A stretch of 36,338 nucleotides of DNA, from assembly GCA_002501205.1 (NCBI GenBank), contig DLRW01000091.1, positions 1 to 36,338 on the forward strand. The letters are read 5' to 3'. Source of the stretch: Flavobacteriales bacterium UBA7878. GTDB taxonomy: Bacteria; Bacteroidota; Bacteroidia; Flavobacteriales; Schleiferiaceae. Positions 26,012-35,124 of the stretch are shown in pieces. Made by a program: the position numbers and the translations under genes. The first letter of the stretch is position 1. Each line of letters opens with the position of its first letter. The notes below the pieces were generated by a model, which was not told where the DNA came from, ran no database searches, and saw only the letters and a list, made by a program, of their open reading frames with translations.

Positions 26012-26575
26012 ATGAACAGGGACCAATCAGACCTGCTTTTATTTGAAGCTGTTGCCTTAGGCGATGAAGCAGCCTTTGAACTGCTCTTTAAACTGTATTA
26101 CTCCCCTCTTTGTCGCTACGTTCAAAATATGGTGAGCGATCACATGCAAGCTCAAGAATTGGTGAGTGACCTTTTTCTAAAAGTTTGGACTAAGCGCGCA
26201 GACATCCATATCCACTCTACCGTCCGAGGCTATTTTTACCTGGCGGCCCGAAATATGGCCATCAATCAGCTTAAGCAGAAAAAGCAGGAATCCTTGAGCC
26301 TGCAAGAAGCCAACCTGCAATTGGAGGCTATTCAAGAAAACCCACTGGAAATCTTGATATCTGAAGAGGTAATTCAAGAATGGGAATCTCGCATTAATCA
26401 GTTACCCGCTCAAAGGCAGAAAATCTTCCGCATGAATAAATTAGAAGGCAAACGACATGAGGAAATTGCGGAAGAGCTTTCCCTCTCCGTAAAAACAGTA
26501 CGCAATCATGTACAACTGGCCTTACGCAGTTTATCTACCCTTTCTGCTTATTTAATTGGCTGCTTCTTTCCTTAA
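26012..26575 (+). CDS. ECF sigma factor, FecI/SigZ-like, Bacteroidota SusCD-associated
   Basis: The 187-residue product has the two-domain ECF layout. Region 2 (about 25-92) contains AFELLFKLYYSPLCRYV, ELVSDLFLKVW and a YFYLAARNMAINQLK motif. Region 4 (about 125-180) carries the helix-turn-helix HEEIAEELSLSVKTVRNHV. GGAGG lies three bases before the ATG, an unusually SD-like start for this group. By family rules it directs RNA polymerase to the promoter of the downstream SusC/SusD genes and is held inactive by the FecR-like anti-sigma factor encoded 159 bases downstream. Confidence 0.95.
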   Translation: MNRDQSDLLLFEAVALGDEAAFELLFKLYYSPLCRYVQNMVSDHMQAQELVSDLFLKVWTKRADIHIHSTVRGYFYLAARNMAINQLKQKKQESLSLQEANLQLEAIQENPLEILISEEVIQEWESRINQLPAQRQKIFRMNKLEGKRHEEIAEELSLSVKTVRNHVQLALRSLSTLSAYLIGCFFP

Positions 26576-26734
26576 TCTTCATTCTTTTTTCCACTAAAAA
26601 CTGCTCGTTATCGCAAGCCTGCAAAGCGATTTACATTAGCCTAAGGATTGCTTAACAGACCCTTAATCAAGTCGCTTGGTTCTTGGAGCATCAATACTCT
26701 GTCTTTCTCATGAAAGCAACCGATAAATGCGCTC

Positions 26735-27745
26735 ATGAATATTGACTGGAGGCTCATTAGTAATATCCTTAACGATATCGCCAGCGAGGAAGATCAAATC
26801 CGATTTCAGAAATGGTTAGGCTCTGACCCTAAACATCGTGAACTCTTTAATGAATTAAAGGAACGTTGGGATCAACAAGAACCCAATTCGGACCTGAACA
26901 CCAAAATCGCTTATGCCGATTTCCTCCGCAAGCGTGATCAATTAGCAGCTCCTAAAAAAACCAATGTTCTTCCTTTGCGGAGGTTCATCAATATTGCCGC
27001 TGCCATCCTTATTCTATTTAGCCTCAGCTATGGCGCTTTCTACTATTACCATGGTACTGCAAAGGACATCGAAATGGTATGGGTGGCCACCGAAGCCGGT
27101 CAGCGTCGCACGGTGATTTTAGCTGACGGAACTGAAGTAATGCTCAATGTGCAAAGCAAGCTGAGCTTCCCGAAAAGCTTTGACCCAAAGGAACGTAGGG
27201 TAAGCTTCGAAGGTGAAGCCTTCTTTCGCGTAGCGAAGGACCCTAAGAAGCCCTTTATTATCGAGTCCAATGGAATCCAAACCAAAGTTTTAGGAACCGA
27301 ATTTAACCTCGACTCCTATAAAAATGATTCATCCACCACTTTAACCCTGGTGGAAGGATCAGTAGCTATCAGCGGATTGGGAACCGAAGAAATCCTTCAA
27401 CCTCAGGAGGCCATCAATTTTAATTCGAAAACCGGACAGGTGAGTGCTGTGGCCTATCAGCCCGAGCTTCTTACGGGATGGATGGACAATATCCTCAGCT
27501 TCGAAAATACCAGCTTGGGAGCAGTGGCCTTAAGATTGGAACGCAAATATGATATCCAAATCGAATTTGCTGATCCTAGCCTGAAGGAAGAAAAAATTAC
27601 CGGTCGATTTGAAAGCCAAAGCCTATCTGTAATCCTGCATTCCATTACCCAACTGCGAAAATTGGATTTCGAAAGCATCGAAGAACAAGAGAATTACGAC
27701 GATAAACTGAAGGTATTAATCTATAAACCCCAAAGCCGCCAATGA
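26735..27745 (+). CDS. FecR-family anti-sigma factor
   Basis: The 336-residue product has a cytoplasmic N-terminal segment (1-82) with the WL-x-x-x-P-x-x-R/H-x-x-F anti-sigma-type pattern, one transmembrane helix (about 84-105), a periplasmic FecR domain (about 117-213; RTVILADGTEVMLN, FEGEAFFRVAKDP, VLGTEFNL) and a DUF4974 C-terminal domain (about 250-325; FENTSLGAVALRLERKYDI) that is the Bacteroidota-specific contact for the STN domain of the SusC receptor. It transmits substrate binding at the outer membrane to the sigma factor. It lies between the sigma factor gene and the STN-containing SusC gene, as expected for a cell-surface signalling system. Confidence 0.96.
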   Translation: MNIDWRLISNILNDIASEEDQIRFQKWLGSDPKHRELFNELKERWDQQEPNSDLNTKIAYADFLRKRDQLAAPKKTNVLPLRRFINIAAAILILFSLSYGAFYYYHGTAKDIEMVWVATEAGQRRTVILADGTEVMLNVQSKLSFPKSFDPKERRVSFEGEAFFRVAKDPKKPFIIESNGIQTKVLGTEFNLDSYKNDSSTTLTLVEGSVAISGLGTEEILQPQEAINFNSKTGQVSAVAYQPELLTGWMDNILSFENTSLGAVALRLERKYDIQIEFADPSLKEEKITGRFESQSLSVILHSITQLRKLDFESIEEQENYDDKLKVLIYKPQSRQ

Positions 27746-27765
27746 AATGAAACCCCTAAAACGAA

Positions 27766-27791
27766 AAAGGAAGCGTTGCAGCGCTCCCTTT
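27766..27791 (+). terminator. Imperfect hairpin after the FecR gene
   Basis: AAAGGAAGCG pairs with CGCTCCCTTT with one A/C mismatch around a 6-base loop, 20 bases after the FecR stop. No T run follows (GAGTACAAAG), so it is at best a weak or factor-dependent terminator, or a processing site separating regulator and receptor transcripts. Confidence 0.4.
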
Positions 27792-27873
27792 GAGTACAAA
27801 GCCATTCGTATCAAATCCGCATTGAATTAGAATCAACACATGATTGGTATTAACCTTATACACCATCAAAAAT

Positions 27874-30800
27874 ATGACAAAGCTATTTACCAGCCTTAAA
27901 TACCTAATAAAAGCTTTTATGCAGGTTCATGTACTTGCCATACTGTTTACCATCGCTGCCAATAGCATTTTTGCTTACAGCAGCGCCAATGGTCAAATTT
28001 TGGAAGAAACCCGCATCGAAATCAAGCAAAGCACCTATGATTTAAAAGGGCTCTTTGGTTTGATCGAAGAACAAACGGATTTCAATTTCCTCTACACTGA
28101 AGAGGAAATCCAATTATCCAATCGCGTAGAAATCGATCATGATTACCACAATCTACGTAGTCTACTGGAAGACCTCTCTCGTTTAAACGATCTGCGTTTT
28201 GAACGTATCCACCGCATGATTTTGGTGAAAGATAATTCTGATAATGCCCAGAATACCAAACCTGAGATCATGGAGATCCCTGCTCGGACAATCAAAGGAA
28301 AGGTGATGGACACCAACAATGAGCCCTTGCCAGGGGCTAGTGTTCGTGTGCCCAATACCGGCATTGGAACTACCACCGACATCGACGGGAATTTCACCTT
28401 GGCTTTACCCGACACGGTTAAATCCTTGGAAGTTTCATTTATCGGATTCAAAACCCAAATCATTAGCTTGGGAGAAAGCAATCAATTGAGCATTGTATTG
28501 GAGGAAGACAACAATGCCCTGGATGAAGTAGTGGTGATCGGTTACGGTCAACAGGAACGCGTAAAAGTGGTAGGTGCTGTTGGCGCCATCGATGCCAAAG
28601 AACTTAAAAACGTAGCCGCCTCTTCTTTTGATCAGCAATTAGCCGGAAAAATGTCGGGGGTGGTAATTAACCAGGCCAATGGTCAACCCGGAGAAGGATC
28701 GCAAATTGTAATTCGGGGTACCGGAACCCTAACCGCAGGAACCAATCCTTTAATTGTTGTTGACGGCTTCCCACTTACCGAAGGAAGTTCCATTAACTCC
28801 ATCAACCCCAATGACATTGAGGAAATCAACGTACTGAAAGATGCGGCTTCGGCGGCCATTTATGGTTCTCGTGCGGCTAATGGAGTAATCCTGGTAACCA
28901 CCAAAAGAGGGAATCAAAATCAGAAAACTCAGTATAGTTTAGATGTGTACACTGGCTTCCAACAACAGAGCTCTGGCGTTGAATTAGTAGATGCTTACCA
29001 ACATGCTCAATTCTTAAAAGAGGCTCGTGACTGGGGGTATGTATCTAAAGACCCAACCCTTCGTAGTGCCAGCGACCCCAACTCAGTTCGAGTTACCCGC
29101 ACCATTAATGGTCAGGGTATTGATGGCCGTGAATTAAGTCTTGACTTCTTGCAACCCTATTTAGACGGAACCCCTGGCCTTACCAATACCAATTGGATGG
29201 ACTTGGCTTTCCGGGATGCGGCAATTTCTAATTATGTATTCTCAGCTCAAGGTGGAAACGACAAAACCTCCTTTTATACCTCCCTCGGATATTTCGATCA
29301 AGAAGGGGTAGTATTAGGTAGCGAATTCAAACGCTATTCTGCTTCCTTAAACTTGCAAACCGAGCTGAATGACAAGATCAAATTAGGCATCAACCTAAAG
29401 CCTTCCTACAGCGTGCAAAGTGCGCCGGTGCAAAGCAGTCGCTCTTCGGGCACCCTGGCTTTAATTCCCTTGAACTTTGGCTATTATGAGGCTTTCAATC
29501 CGGATGGATCAGTAAACATCAGCGACCAGCTAGTAAATGAGCAAAGAGAAATTGAAGGGGTTCGTATTAATGGTACTCCGGTAGAAAACCTGGTAGCCAC
29601 TGCCGAAAATGTAAAAAACCAATACAATCGCTTACGCGGATTTGGTAATGTGTATTTAGATGCGCAAATCCTCCCCGGTTTGGATTATCGTATTTCCATG
29701 GGTGGTGATTACCTCTCAATGCAGCGCGACTATTATTATCCAGCTAGCATTGGATCTTACCGTACCCCGGCTCCTCGATCTGATGCTAATGCCGAACAAG
29801 ATGTTTTAAACCGCATGAACTATTTGGTGGAAAACACTTTGAATTACCGTAAATCCATCGGAGACCATAACATCAATGTGCTATTAGGTCATACTTTCCA
29901 AAAGGAGCATATTTACAGTACATCTATTGAGGGTTCCGGTTTCCCGGATGATAATATCCAAAACGTAGCGGGTGCCAGTTCATTCACCGCTTCATCTAAC
30001 CATGACATTTGGGCCCTGGAATCTTATTTAGGCCGTATTCAATACGATTACGCTACCAAGTATTTGCTCTCCTTAGCTATTCGTCGGGATGGATCTTCTC
30101 GCTTCGGTCTCAACAATCGCTGGGGTAATTTCCCCTCCGTATCGGTAGGCTGGATTTTAAGCCGTGAGAAATTCTTCCCCATCAATGATGTGCTCACCTT
30201 CACCAAGCTTTCTGCAAGCTGGGGACAAACCGGTAACAATCAAATTGGAAACTACAGCTCCAAAGCACTGGTTACCGATGACACCTATGTGTTTGGTAAT
30301 GCCATTCAACCTGGGTATATCACTAGCACCGCTCCTAACCCCGACTTGGGCTGGGAAGTTGCTTCCTCCTTTAATATTGGTTTAGACCTAAGCTTCTTTA
30401 ATGGTAAGATCGACTTGAATGCCGCTTACTATAAAACCAATACCCGCGACTTATTATTGGAAGTTCCGGTACCTCAGCAAACGGGTTACAGCACTGTATT
30501 AGCCAATATTGGTGAGATGGAAAACCAGGGCTTCGAACTGCAATTGGCTTCTAATAATATCAAAGTTGGGAATGTACGAGTGGGAATGAATGCCAATATC
30601 ACCACCTATAACAATAAGGTATTAGCCTTAGGTCCTGGCCAGGAGCGCATTGCCACGGGCCGTGATCAGTTATTCGTTACCCAAATTGGTCGTCCGGTGG
30701 CGGAGATTTATGGATATAATGTAATTGGCATCTACAAAGACGAAGATGAGATTGCTTCTACCCCACACCTCGATGGAACTCTTACCGGTGATTATATCGT

Positions 30801-31386
30801 AGAGGATGTAAATGGTGACGGTGTTATCAATACCAAAGACCAGGTATCCAAAGGAACCTATGCTCCTGATTTCACCTATGGATTTGGTGGACAAGCGGAG
30901 TACAAAGGTTTCACATTTAGCTTCAATTTTGTGGGAGTTGAGGGTCGTACTTTGATGGATGGCGATATGGCCTCCTTAACGGAATCTGGTGAGGGATTTG
31001 CGGTTCCCAGCAAGTACTATTTCGAGAATCGCTACCATCCGGTGAACAATCCTGATGGATTCTTAGGACAACCCAACTTCGGTAATTTTTCTAACTCGAG
31101 AAAAATCCTACGCAGCTCGGTAGTAGTAGACGAAAACAATGGTGATTACCTGCGTTTGCGCGATGTTCGCTTAGCCTACAATTTCCCTCGTCGTATGATT
31201 AAGCCCCTGCGCTTAAGCTCTCTTCAGGTGTACATTTCTGCTAATAACCTCTTTACTATTAGCGATTGGCGAGGATGGAACAATGACGGAACCTCCAGCA
31301 ATATCCTGCAATCAGGATACAATAACGGTTCCAACTACCCCATCACTAAAACTTACCTGATCGGATTCAAAATTTCTCCTTTCTAA
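27874..31386 (+). CDS. SusC/RagA-family TonB-dependent outer-membrane receptor with STN signalling domain
   Basis: I take the ATG at 27874 (MTKLFTSLKYLIKAFMQV) rather than the in-frame TTG at 27844. The 1170-residue product has a signal/hydrophobic segment (about 17-36), an STN secretin-like signalling domain (about 46-118), a CarboxypepD_reg-like beta sandwich (about 136-210; GKVMDTNNEPLPGASV), a TonB box region DEVVVIGYG (about 217-225), a plug (about 228-347; RGTGTLTAGTNPLIVVDG, VLKDAASAAIYGSRAANGVI) and a 22-strand-type barrel ending YLIGFKISPF. The STN domain is the feature that couples it to the FecR/sigma pair. It imports a SusD-delivered ligand across the outer membrane; the ligand is inferred from the neighbouring phosphodiesterase gene. 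Confidence 0.97.
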   Translation: MTKLFTSLKYLIKAFMQVHVLAILFTIAANSIFAYSSANGQILEETRIEIKQSTYDLKGLFGLIEEQTDFNFLYTEEEIQLSNRVEIDHDYHNLRSLLEDLSRLNDLRFERIHRMILVKDNSDNAQNTKPEIMEIPARTIKGKVMDTNNEPLPGASVRVPNTGIGTTTDIDGNFTLALPDTVKSLEVSFIGFKTQIISLGESNQLSIVLEEDNNALDEVVVIGYGQQERVKVVGAVGAIDAKELKNVAASSFDQQLAGKMSGVVINQANGQPGEGSQIVIRGTGTLTAGTNPLIVVDGFPLTEGSSINSINPNDIEEINVLKDAASAAIYGSRAANGVILVTTKRGNQNQKTQYSLDVYTGFQQQSSGVELVDAYQHAQFLKEARDWGYVSKDPTLRSASDPNSVRVTRTINGQGIDGRELSLDFLQPYLDGTPGLTNTNWMDLAFRDAAISNYVFSAQGGNDKTSFYTSLGYFDQEGVVLGSEFKRYSASLNLQTELNDKIKLGINLKPSYSVQSAPVQSSRSSGTLALIPLNFGYYEAFNPDGSVNISDQLVNEQREIEGVRINGTPVENLVATAENVKNQYNRLRGFGNVYLDAQILPGLDYRISMGGDYLSMQRDYYYPASIGSYRTPAPRSDANAEQDVLNRMNYLVENTLNYRKSIGDHNINVLLGHTFQKEHIYSTSIEGSGFPDDNIQNVAGASSFTASSNHDIWALESYLGRIQYDYATKYLLSLAIRRDGSSRFGLNNRWGNFPSVSVGWILSREKFFPINDVLTFTKLSASWGQTGNNQIGNYSSKALVTDDTYVFGNAIQPGYITSTAPNPDLGWEVASSFNIGLDLSFFNGKIDLNAAYYKTNTRDLLLEVPVPQQTGYSTVLANIGEMENQGFELQLASNNIKVGNVRVGMNANITTYNNKVLALGPGQERIATGRDQLFVTQIGRPVAEIYGYNVIGIYKDEDEIASTPHLDGTLTGDYIVEDVNGDGVINTKDQVSKGTYAPDFTYGFGGQAEYKGFTFSFNFVGVEGRTLMDGDMASLTESGEGFAVPSKYYFENRYHPVNNPDGFLGQPNFGNFSNSRKILRSSVVVDENNGDYLRLRDVRLAYNFPRRMIKPLRLSSLQVYISANNLFTISDWRGWNNDGTSSNILQSGYNNGSNYPITKTYLIGFKISPF

Positions 31387-31397
31387 TAAAGATCGAC

Positions 31398-32780
31398 ATG
31401 AAAAAAGTATTGCTTATTCTCCCCGTTTTTCTAGCCCTTCTTGCTTGCGAAAAGGAGCTTTTACAAAACCCTAATTCAGTAAAGGTGGCTGATAATTTTT
31501 ACAGCACCGAAGCTGAGATGGAAGAAGCTGTAAACGCTGCATACGCAGCTTTACAATACACCGGTGTATTTAATACGGCCATGCCTGCCATTGGCGAATT
31601 ACCCGGTGAAGATGCTTATGATGAAACCCCTGCCAACGATGGTGGTGTTTATGGAATGTTGGACCAGTATAATGTGATCGCTCAGAGTAGCTTAATTGCC
31701 AATGTTTGGGAGGACAGCTATATCGGCATCCAACGCGCCAATATCGTTTTGGAACGCATCCAAAGCATTGCTTATGAAGATGCCCAAACCCGCGAATCGC
31801 GTATAGGCGAAATGCTCTTTATCCGTGCTTTGCATTACTTCAATTTGGTGCGCACCTTCGGTCCTGTGCCCTTAGTGATAGAAGAGGTTCGTAATCCCCA
31901 GGATTATTTCGGTCAAAATCGCGCTCCTGTAGCTGAGGTTTACAGCCAAATTAAAGCGGACCTTATAGAAGCCATCACCTTACTACCCGCTCGTACTGAG
32001 TCGAATAAAGCTCGCGCAGTAAAAACCGCTGCTCAGGCATTATTGGGAAAGGTGGAGTTAACTGAAGGTAATTACAGTGCTGCGCGTACGCAATTCTTAG
32101 AAGTGGTGAACTCCGGAGCGCATGATTTAGAAAGCTTAAACCAGGTTTTCGCCGCTGATAATGAATTGAATCCCGAGATCATTTTCGCGGTGCAATTCGC
32201 TTCAGGCATAAATTCGAATAGCGAAGGTTCGGACGCCTATCGCATGTTCAACCCTACTGGCCGTGTAGAAGGTGCCATGACCGGAACCAAAGGTCATGGC
32301 GTATTAAAACCGGATTTCTATGCTTTATACGAAAGCAATGATATGCGCAAAGGAGTGTATATCGACACCCTTTCTTCCGGGATTGCCTATAGCAAGAAAA
32401 TCGCTGTACCTACCACGGTGGTGGGAGATGCAGAAAGTGACTGGGTTGTTCTTCGCTACGCGGATGTGCTCCTCATGCTAGCCGAAGTAGAAAACGAATT
32501 GGGAAATACCCCAGATGCCGTGGACTACCTGGATGAAATTCGTAATCGCGCAGGCTTAGCCGATTACAGTGGCAGTACTGCTAAAGCAGATCTTTTCGCT
32601 GAAATCGATTTACAACGTCGTAAAGAATTGGTTTGGGAAGGTCACCGTTGGTTCGACCTTTTACGTCAAGGTCGCGCCATGAGTGTATTAGGAATTAGTG
32701 ATGCCAATAAATTGCTGATGCCATTACCTGCCAGTCAGATTGCTACTGACCCTTCTTTAGCCCAAAATCCTGGTTACTAA
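31398..32780 (+). CDS. SusD/RagB-family nutrient-binding outer-membrane lipoprotein
   Basis: The 460-residue product starts 11 bases after the SusC stop. It has a lipoprotein signal (MKKVLLILPVFLALLAC, Cys17), a SusD N-terminal alpha region (ANIVLERI, EMLFIRALHYFNLVRTFGPVPLV), TPR-like helices (KTAAQALLGKVELTEGNY) and the typical SusD C-terminus (LRYADVLLMLAEVENELG, YLDEIRNRAGL, ELVWEGHRWFDLLRQGR, LLMPLPASQI). It forms the lid of the SusCD transporter at the cell surface. The family is certain; the ligand is not visible from sequence. Confidence 0.97.
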   Translation: MKKVLLILPVFLALLACEKELLQNPNSVKVADNFYSTEAEMEEAVNAAYAALQYTGVFNTAMPAIGELPGEDAYDETPANDGGVYGMLDQYNVIAQSSLIANVWEDSYIGIQRANIVLERIQSIAYEDAQTRESRIGEMLFIRALHYFNLVRTFGPVPLVIEEVRNPQDYFGQNRAPVAEVYSQIKADLIEAITLLPARTESNKARAVKTAAQALLGKVELTEGNYSAARTQFLEVVNSGAHDLESLNQVFAADNELNPEIIFAVQFASGINSNSEGSDAYRMFNPTGRVEGAMTGTKGHGVLKPDFYALYESNDMRKGVYIDTLSSGIAYSKKIAVPTTVVGDAESDWVVLRYADVLLMLAEVENELGNTPDAVDYLDEIRNRAGLADYSGSTAKADLFAEIDLQRRKELVWEGHRWFDLLRQGRAMSVLGISDANKLLMPLPASQIATDPSLAQNPGY

Positions 32781-32788
32781 ACCCTATT

Positions 32789-32812
32789 GGGGAGCGGCTT
32801 CGGCTGCTTCCC
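32789..32812 (+). terminator. Hairpin with TTCG loop between SusD and phosphodiesterase genes
   Basis: GGGGAGCGGC and GCTGCTTCCC form a 10-bp stem with two G-T wobbles around a TTCG tetraloop, 8 bases after the SusD stop. It is followed by ATTTATAAAT rather than a pure T run, so it may terminate partially or protect the 3' end of the susCD message while allowing some read-through to the next gene, which starts 15 bases further on. Confidence 0.6.
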
Positions 32813-32826
32813 ATTTATAAATCTAA

Positions 32827-33783
32827 ATGATGAAGAAAAACACATTCCTTCTGGGAGCAGCTCTACTATTGGCCGCCTGCCAGGAAGCACCAAAAGCCGA
32901 GAATTCTGCAAATGAAAGCCAGGCTAAAGTTGAGAACGTAGCTGATCAGCATCAAACTATTGATGAGCTGATTGCCAATTTAGAAGATTCCAAAAACAAG
33001 GAAATCATAGTAGTGGCCCATCGTGGTGACTGGCGTAATGCCCCTGAAAACTCCCTACAGGCAATTCAAAACTGTGTCGACATGGGTGTGGATATGGTAG
33101 AAATTGATGTACGTGAAACTAAGGATGGCCATTTGGTATTAATGCATGATCAAACCATCGATCGCACCACTACTGGAAAGGGAAAGGTTTCGGATTGGAC
33201 CTTAGACAGCCTGCAAGGACTTTTTTTAAAAGACGGATTGGGGGTTGCCACTCCACACAAAATCCCAACCTTAGAACAAGCCTTAGAGCTGAGCAAGGAT
33301 AAGATCCTTTTAAACCTGGATAAGAGCTACAGCATTTTTGATAAGTGCTATGCCCTGCTGGAAAAAACCGGCACGCAAAAGCAGGTAGTCATTAAAGGGA
33401 ACATCAGTCGGGAACAGGTAGAAGCTGAATTCGGTGAATATCTGGACAAGGTTTATTTCATGCCGATTGTTCGTTTATTCGAGCCCGGACATAAAGCCAA
33501 GGTAGAAGATTATTTGCAGCATCATTTACCAGTTGCCTTTGAGTTCACCGCTCCTCAAGACACGATTGCCTTTATTAAAAACTTCGCTGAAATCCGTGCT
33601 CAAGGCGCCGGTGTTTGGGTGAACTCACTTTGGCCCCATCACAATGGCGGTCATGATGATGAGCAAGCCGCTATGGACCCCAGCGTATATGATTGGTTTA
33701 TTGAGAATGATATCGACATAATCCAAACCGATCGTCCGCAATTGCTTCTGGACTATTTGCGCTCCAAAGGTTTACACCGCTAA
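32827..33783 (+). CDS. Glycerophosphodiester phosphodiesterase lipoprotein
   Basis: The 318-residue product has a lipoprotein signal (lipobox LAAC, Cys18), a linker of about 40 residues and a GDPD TIM-barrel domain (about 60-315). Visible active-site elements are His65-Arg66 in AHRGDW, Glu74 in APENS, Glu92 and Asp94 in VEIDVRE, and His107 in MHDQTIDRTT; DIIQTDRPQLLLDYL closes the barrel. The enzyme hydrolyses glycerophosphodiesters to glycerol-3-phosphate and an alcohol and should act on the outer membrane or in the periplasm. Its position directly behind susCD suggests it processes the imported or captured ligand. Either ATG of the ATGATG start is possible. Confidence 0.95.
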   Translation: MMKKNTFLLGAALLLAACQEAPKAENSANESQAKVENVADQHQTIDELIANLEDSKNKEIIVVAHRGDWRNAPENSLQAIQNCVDMGVDMVEIDVRETKDGHLVLMHDQTIDRTTTGKGKVSDWTLDSLQGLFLKDGLGVATPHKIPTLEQALELSKDKILLNLDKSYSIFDKCYALLEKTGTQKQVVIKGNISREQVEAEFGEYLDKVYFMPIVRLFEPGHKAKVEDYLQHHLPVAFEFTAPQDTIAFIKNFAEIRAQGAGVWVNSLWPHHNGGHDDEQAAMDPSVYDWFIENDIDIIQTDRPQLLLDYLRSKGLHR

Positions 33784-33820
33784 AAAATACTTAATCCTTT
33801 CATCGGGATTGTTAAGCAGG

Positions 33821-33854
33821 AAATCCACTCTGAAAGATTCGGGGTGGATTTTTT
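33821..33854 (+). terminator. Rho-independent terminator of the SusCD-phosphodiesterase unit
   Basis: AAATCCACTC pairs with GGGTGGATTT (10 bp, one wobble) around an 11-base loop and runs into TTTTTT, about 37 bases after the phosphodiesterase stop. Confidence 0.88.
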
Positions 33855-33937
33855 ATGGTACCCGAATCTTATAGTACTCACTGAATAAGTAATTTGCCTC
33901 CTTATACCTCATGCAGAAATTGCCCTAATAAAAGCGC

Positions 33938-34984
33938 ATGTACAAAACCTACTTCTTAGCAATCTTCATTTCCAGCTTAGCTTTCACATCTATTTCCACC
34001 AAAGCTCAGATAGTTATCAATCTTGTTGAATGTTCTGATTGCCTATGGTCATCTTCCACCGACTCCTGCTGGCAATGGACCAGCAACTGGGATTCCAAAT
34101 ACAAACCAAAAGCCATTTTCAAAAAGGATTACCCATCAATGGCTATTGGATATGTTCAAATTAATCCTGACACCATCTTGAACACCTATATCTTCCATAG
34201 GATAGACTACAATCATTATGTTTATTGGACAGGTAAAAAATGGCTGCTGTTGAAAATTCCCCGGGTAGATTGGGACATTTCTGGTTTTGGTGCCTTTAAA
34301 AAACATCTATATACAAGAGCTAGTATGTTCCATCGATCCAAAATTTACTATTACAATGGATCTAAGCTCAGTTTAATAGACTCAGACTCCCGATCCTTTG
34401 CTGCTGATTTGGCAGTAGATAGCCTTGGCAGAGCATGGTATCCCGCTAGAAACCCATATAACGGTTTAGTAGATCGACTTGAGTTTATCGACTCAAGCGG
34501 CACCTTGAAAGGCAGCTATCTAATGCAAAATAGCATTGATGATAATAATCTTTATGGAGTGGCTATCGTTAAAGGTGTCATTTACATTGGAGCTGGCCCC
34601 CAAAACACAAGTTACCCCAGCTCTGTTTTAGCTTATGTTATTGAAGGAAGCACGGCCGTTTTAGCTAAGGTAATTCCGCAAGATCGACCGCAATATTATT
34701 TTGGAGATTTAGCCAGCCTAAGTCCAGGTATCCCAAATCCCCAAGCGGAAAACCCATTCGAAATCTTCATTTACCCTAATCCCGCAAAAGACTTTCTAAT
34801 ACTGGATAGTAAAATCCCTACTCGAATTCGGCTCGAGCTTTTTGATATGCAAGGCCAAAAACTTCTGGAGACTGAAGCAATGGCAGGTGAAAGCATTAAG
34901 GTTTCAAAACTGGCTGCGGGCACCTATCAATATCGTGCAACTTCCATGAAAATTACTCGCACTGGTCTTATAATCAAAGAATAG
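33938..34984 (+). CDS. Secreted T9SS cargo protein with C-terminal sorting domain, function unknown
   Basis: The 348-residue product has a signal peptide (MYKTYFLAIFISSLAFTSIS, cleavage near TKAQ) and a type A T9SS sorting domain at the C-terminus (about 272-348): IFIYPNPAKDFLIL, LELFDMQGQKLLE and LAAGTYQYRATS. The body contains a Cys-containing start (ECSDCLWSSS) and beta-rich sequence with repeated D-S-x-G and YYYNGSKLSLID elements that could be part of a propeller, but I recognise no domain. It should be secreted and surface-attached. It stands alone between two terminators, so it is probably transcribed from its own promoter in the preceding 150 bases. Confidence 0.92.
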   Translation: MYKTYFLAIFISSLAFTSISTKAQIVINLVECSDCLWSSSTDSCWQWTSNWDSKYKPKAIFKKDYPSMAIGYVQINPDTILNTYIFHRIDYNHYVYWTGKKWLLLKIPRVDWDISGFGAFKKHLYTRASMFHRSKIYYYNGSKLSLIDSDSRSFAADLAVDSLGRAWYPARNPYNGLVDRLEFIDSSGTLKGSYLMQNSIDDNNLYGVAIVKGVIYIGAGPQNTSYPSSVLAYVIEGSTAVLAKVIPQDRPQYYFGDLASLSPGIPNPQAENPFEIFIYPNPAKDFLILDSKIPTRIRLELFDMQGQKLLETEAMAGESIKVSKLAAGTYQYRATSMKITRTGLIIKE

Positions 34985-35038
34985 GAAGTTTAAAAAAAGC
35001 CTGGCCTGGCAATGATTATAGGTCAGCATTAGCTAAAG

Positions 35039-35078
35039 ATAGGACTAGGTCTAAAAATCCCTAGTCCTATTTGCGTTT
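35039..35078. terminator. Terminator hairpin between convergent genes
   Basis: ATAGGACTAGG and CCTAGTCCTAT form a perfect 11-bp stem around a 10-base A-rich loop (35039-35070). On the plus strand it is followed by TTGCGTTT. It lies between the T9SS cargo gene and the convergent ribonucleotide reductase gene and could serve both, although the T run is weak on either side. Confidence 0.75.
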
Positions 35079-35124
35079 AAACAACTATTCAATGAAGTAA
35101 AGACTTAACGCTAGACCCAAATGC

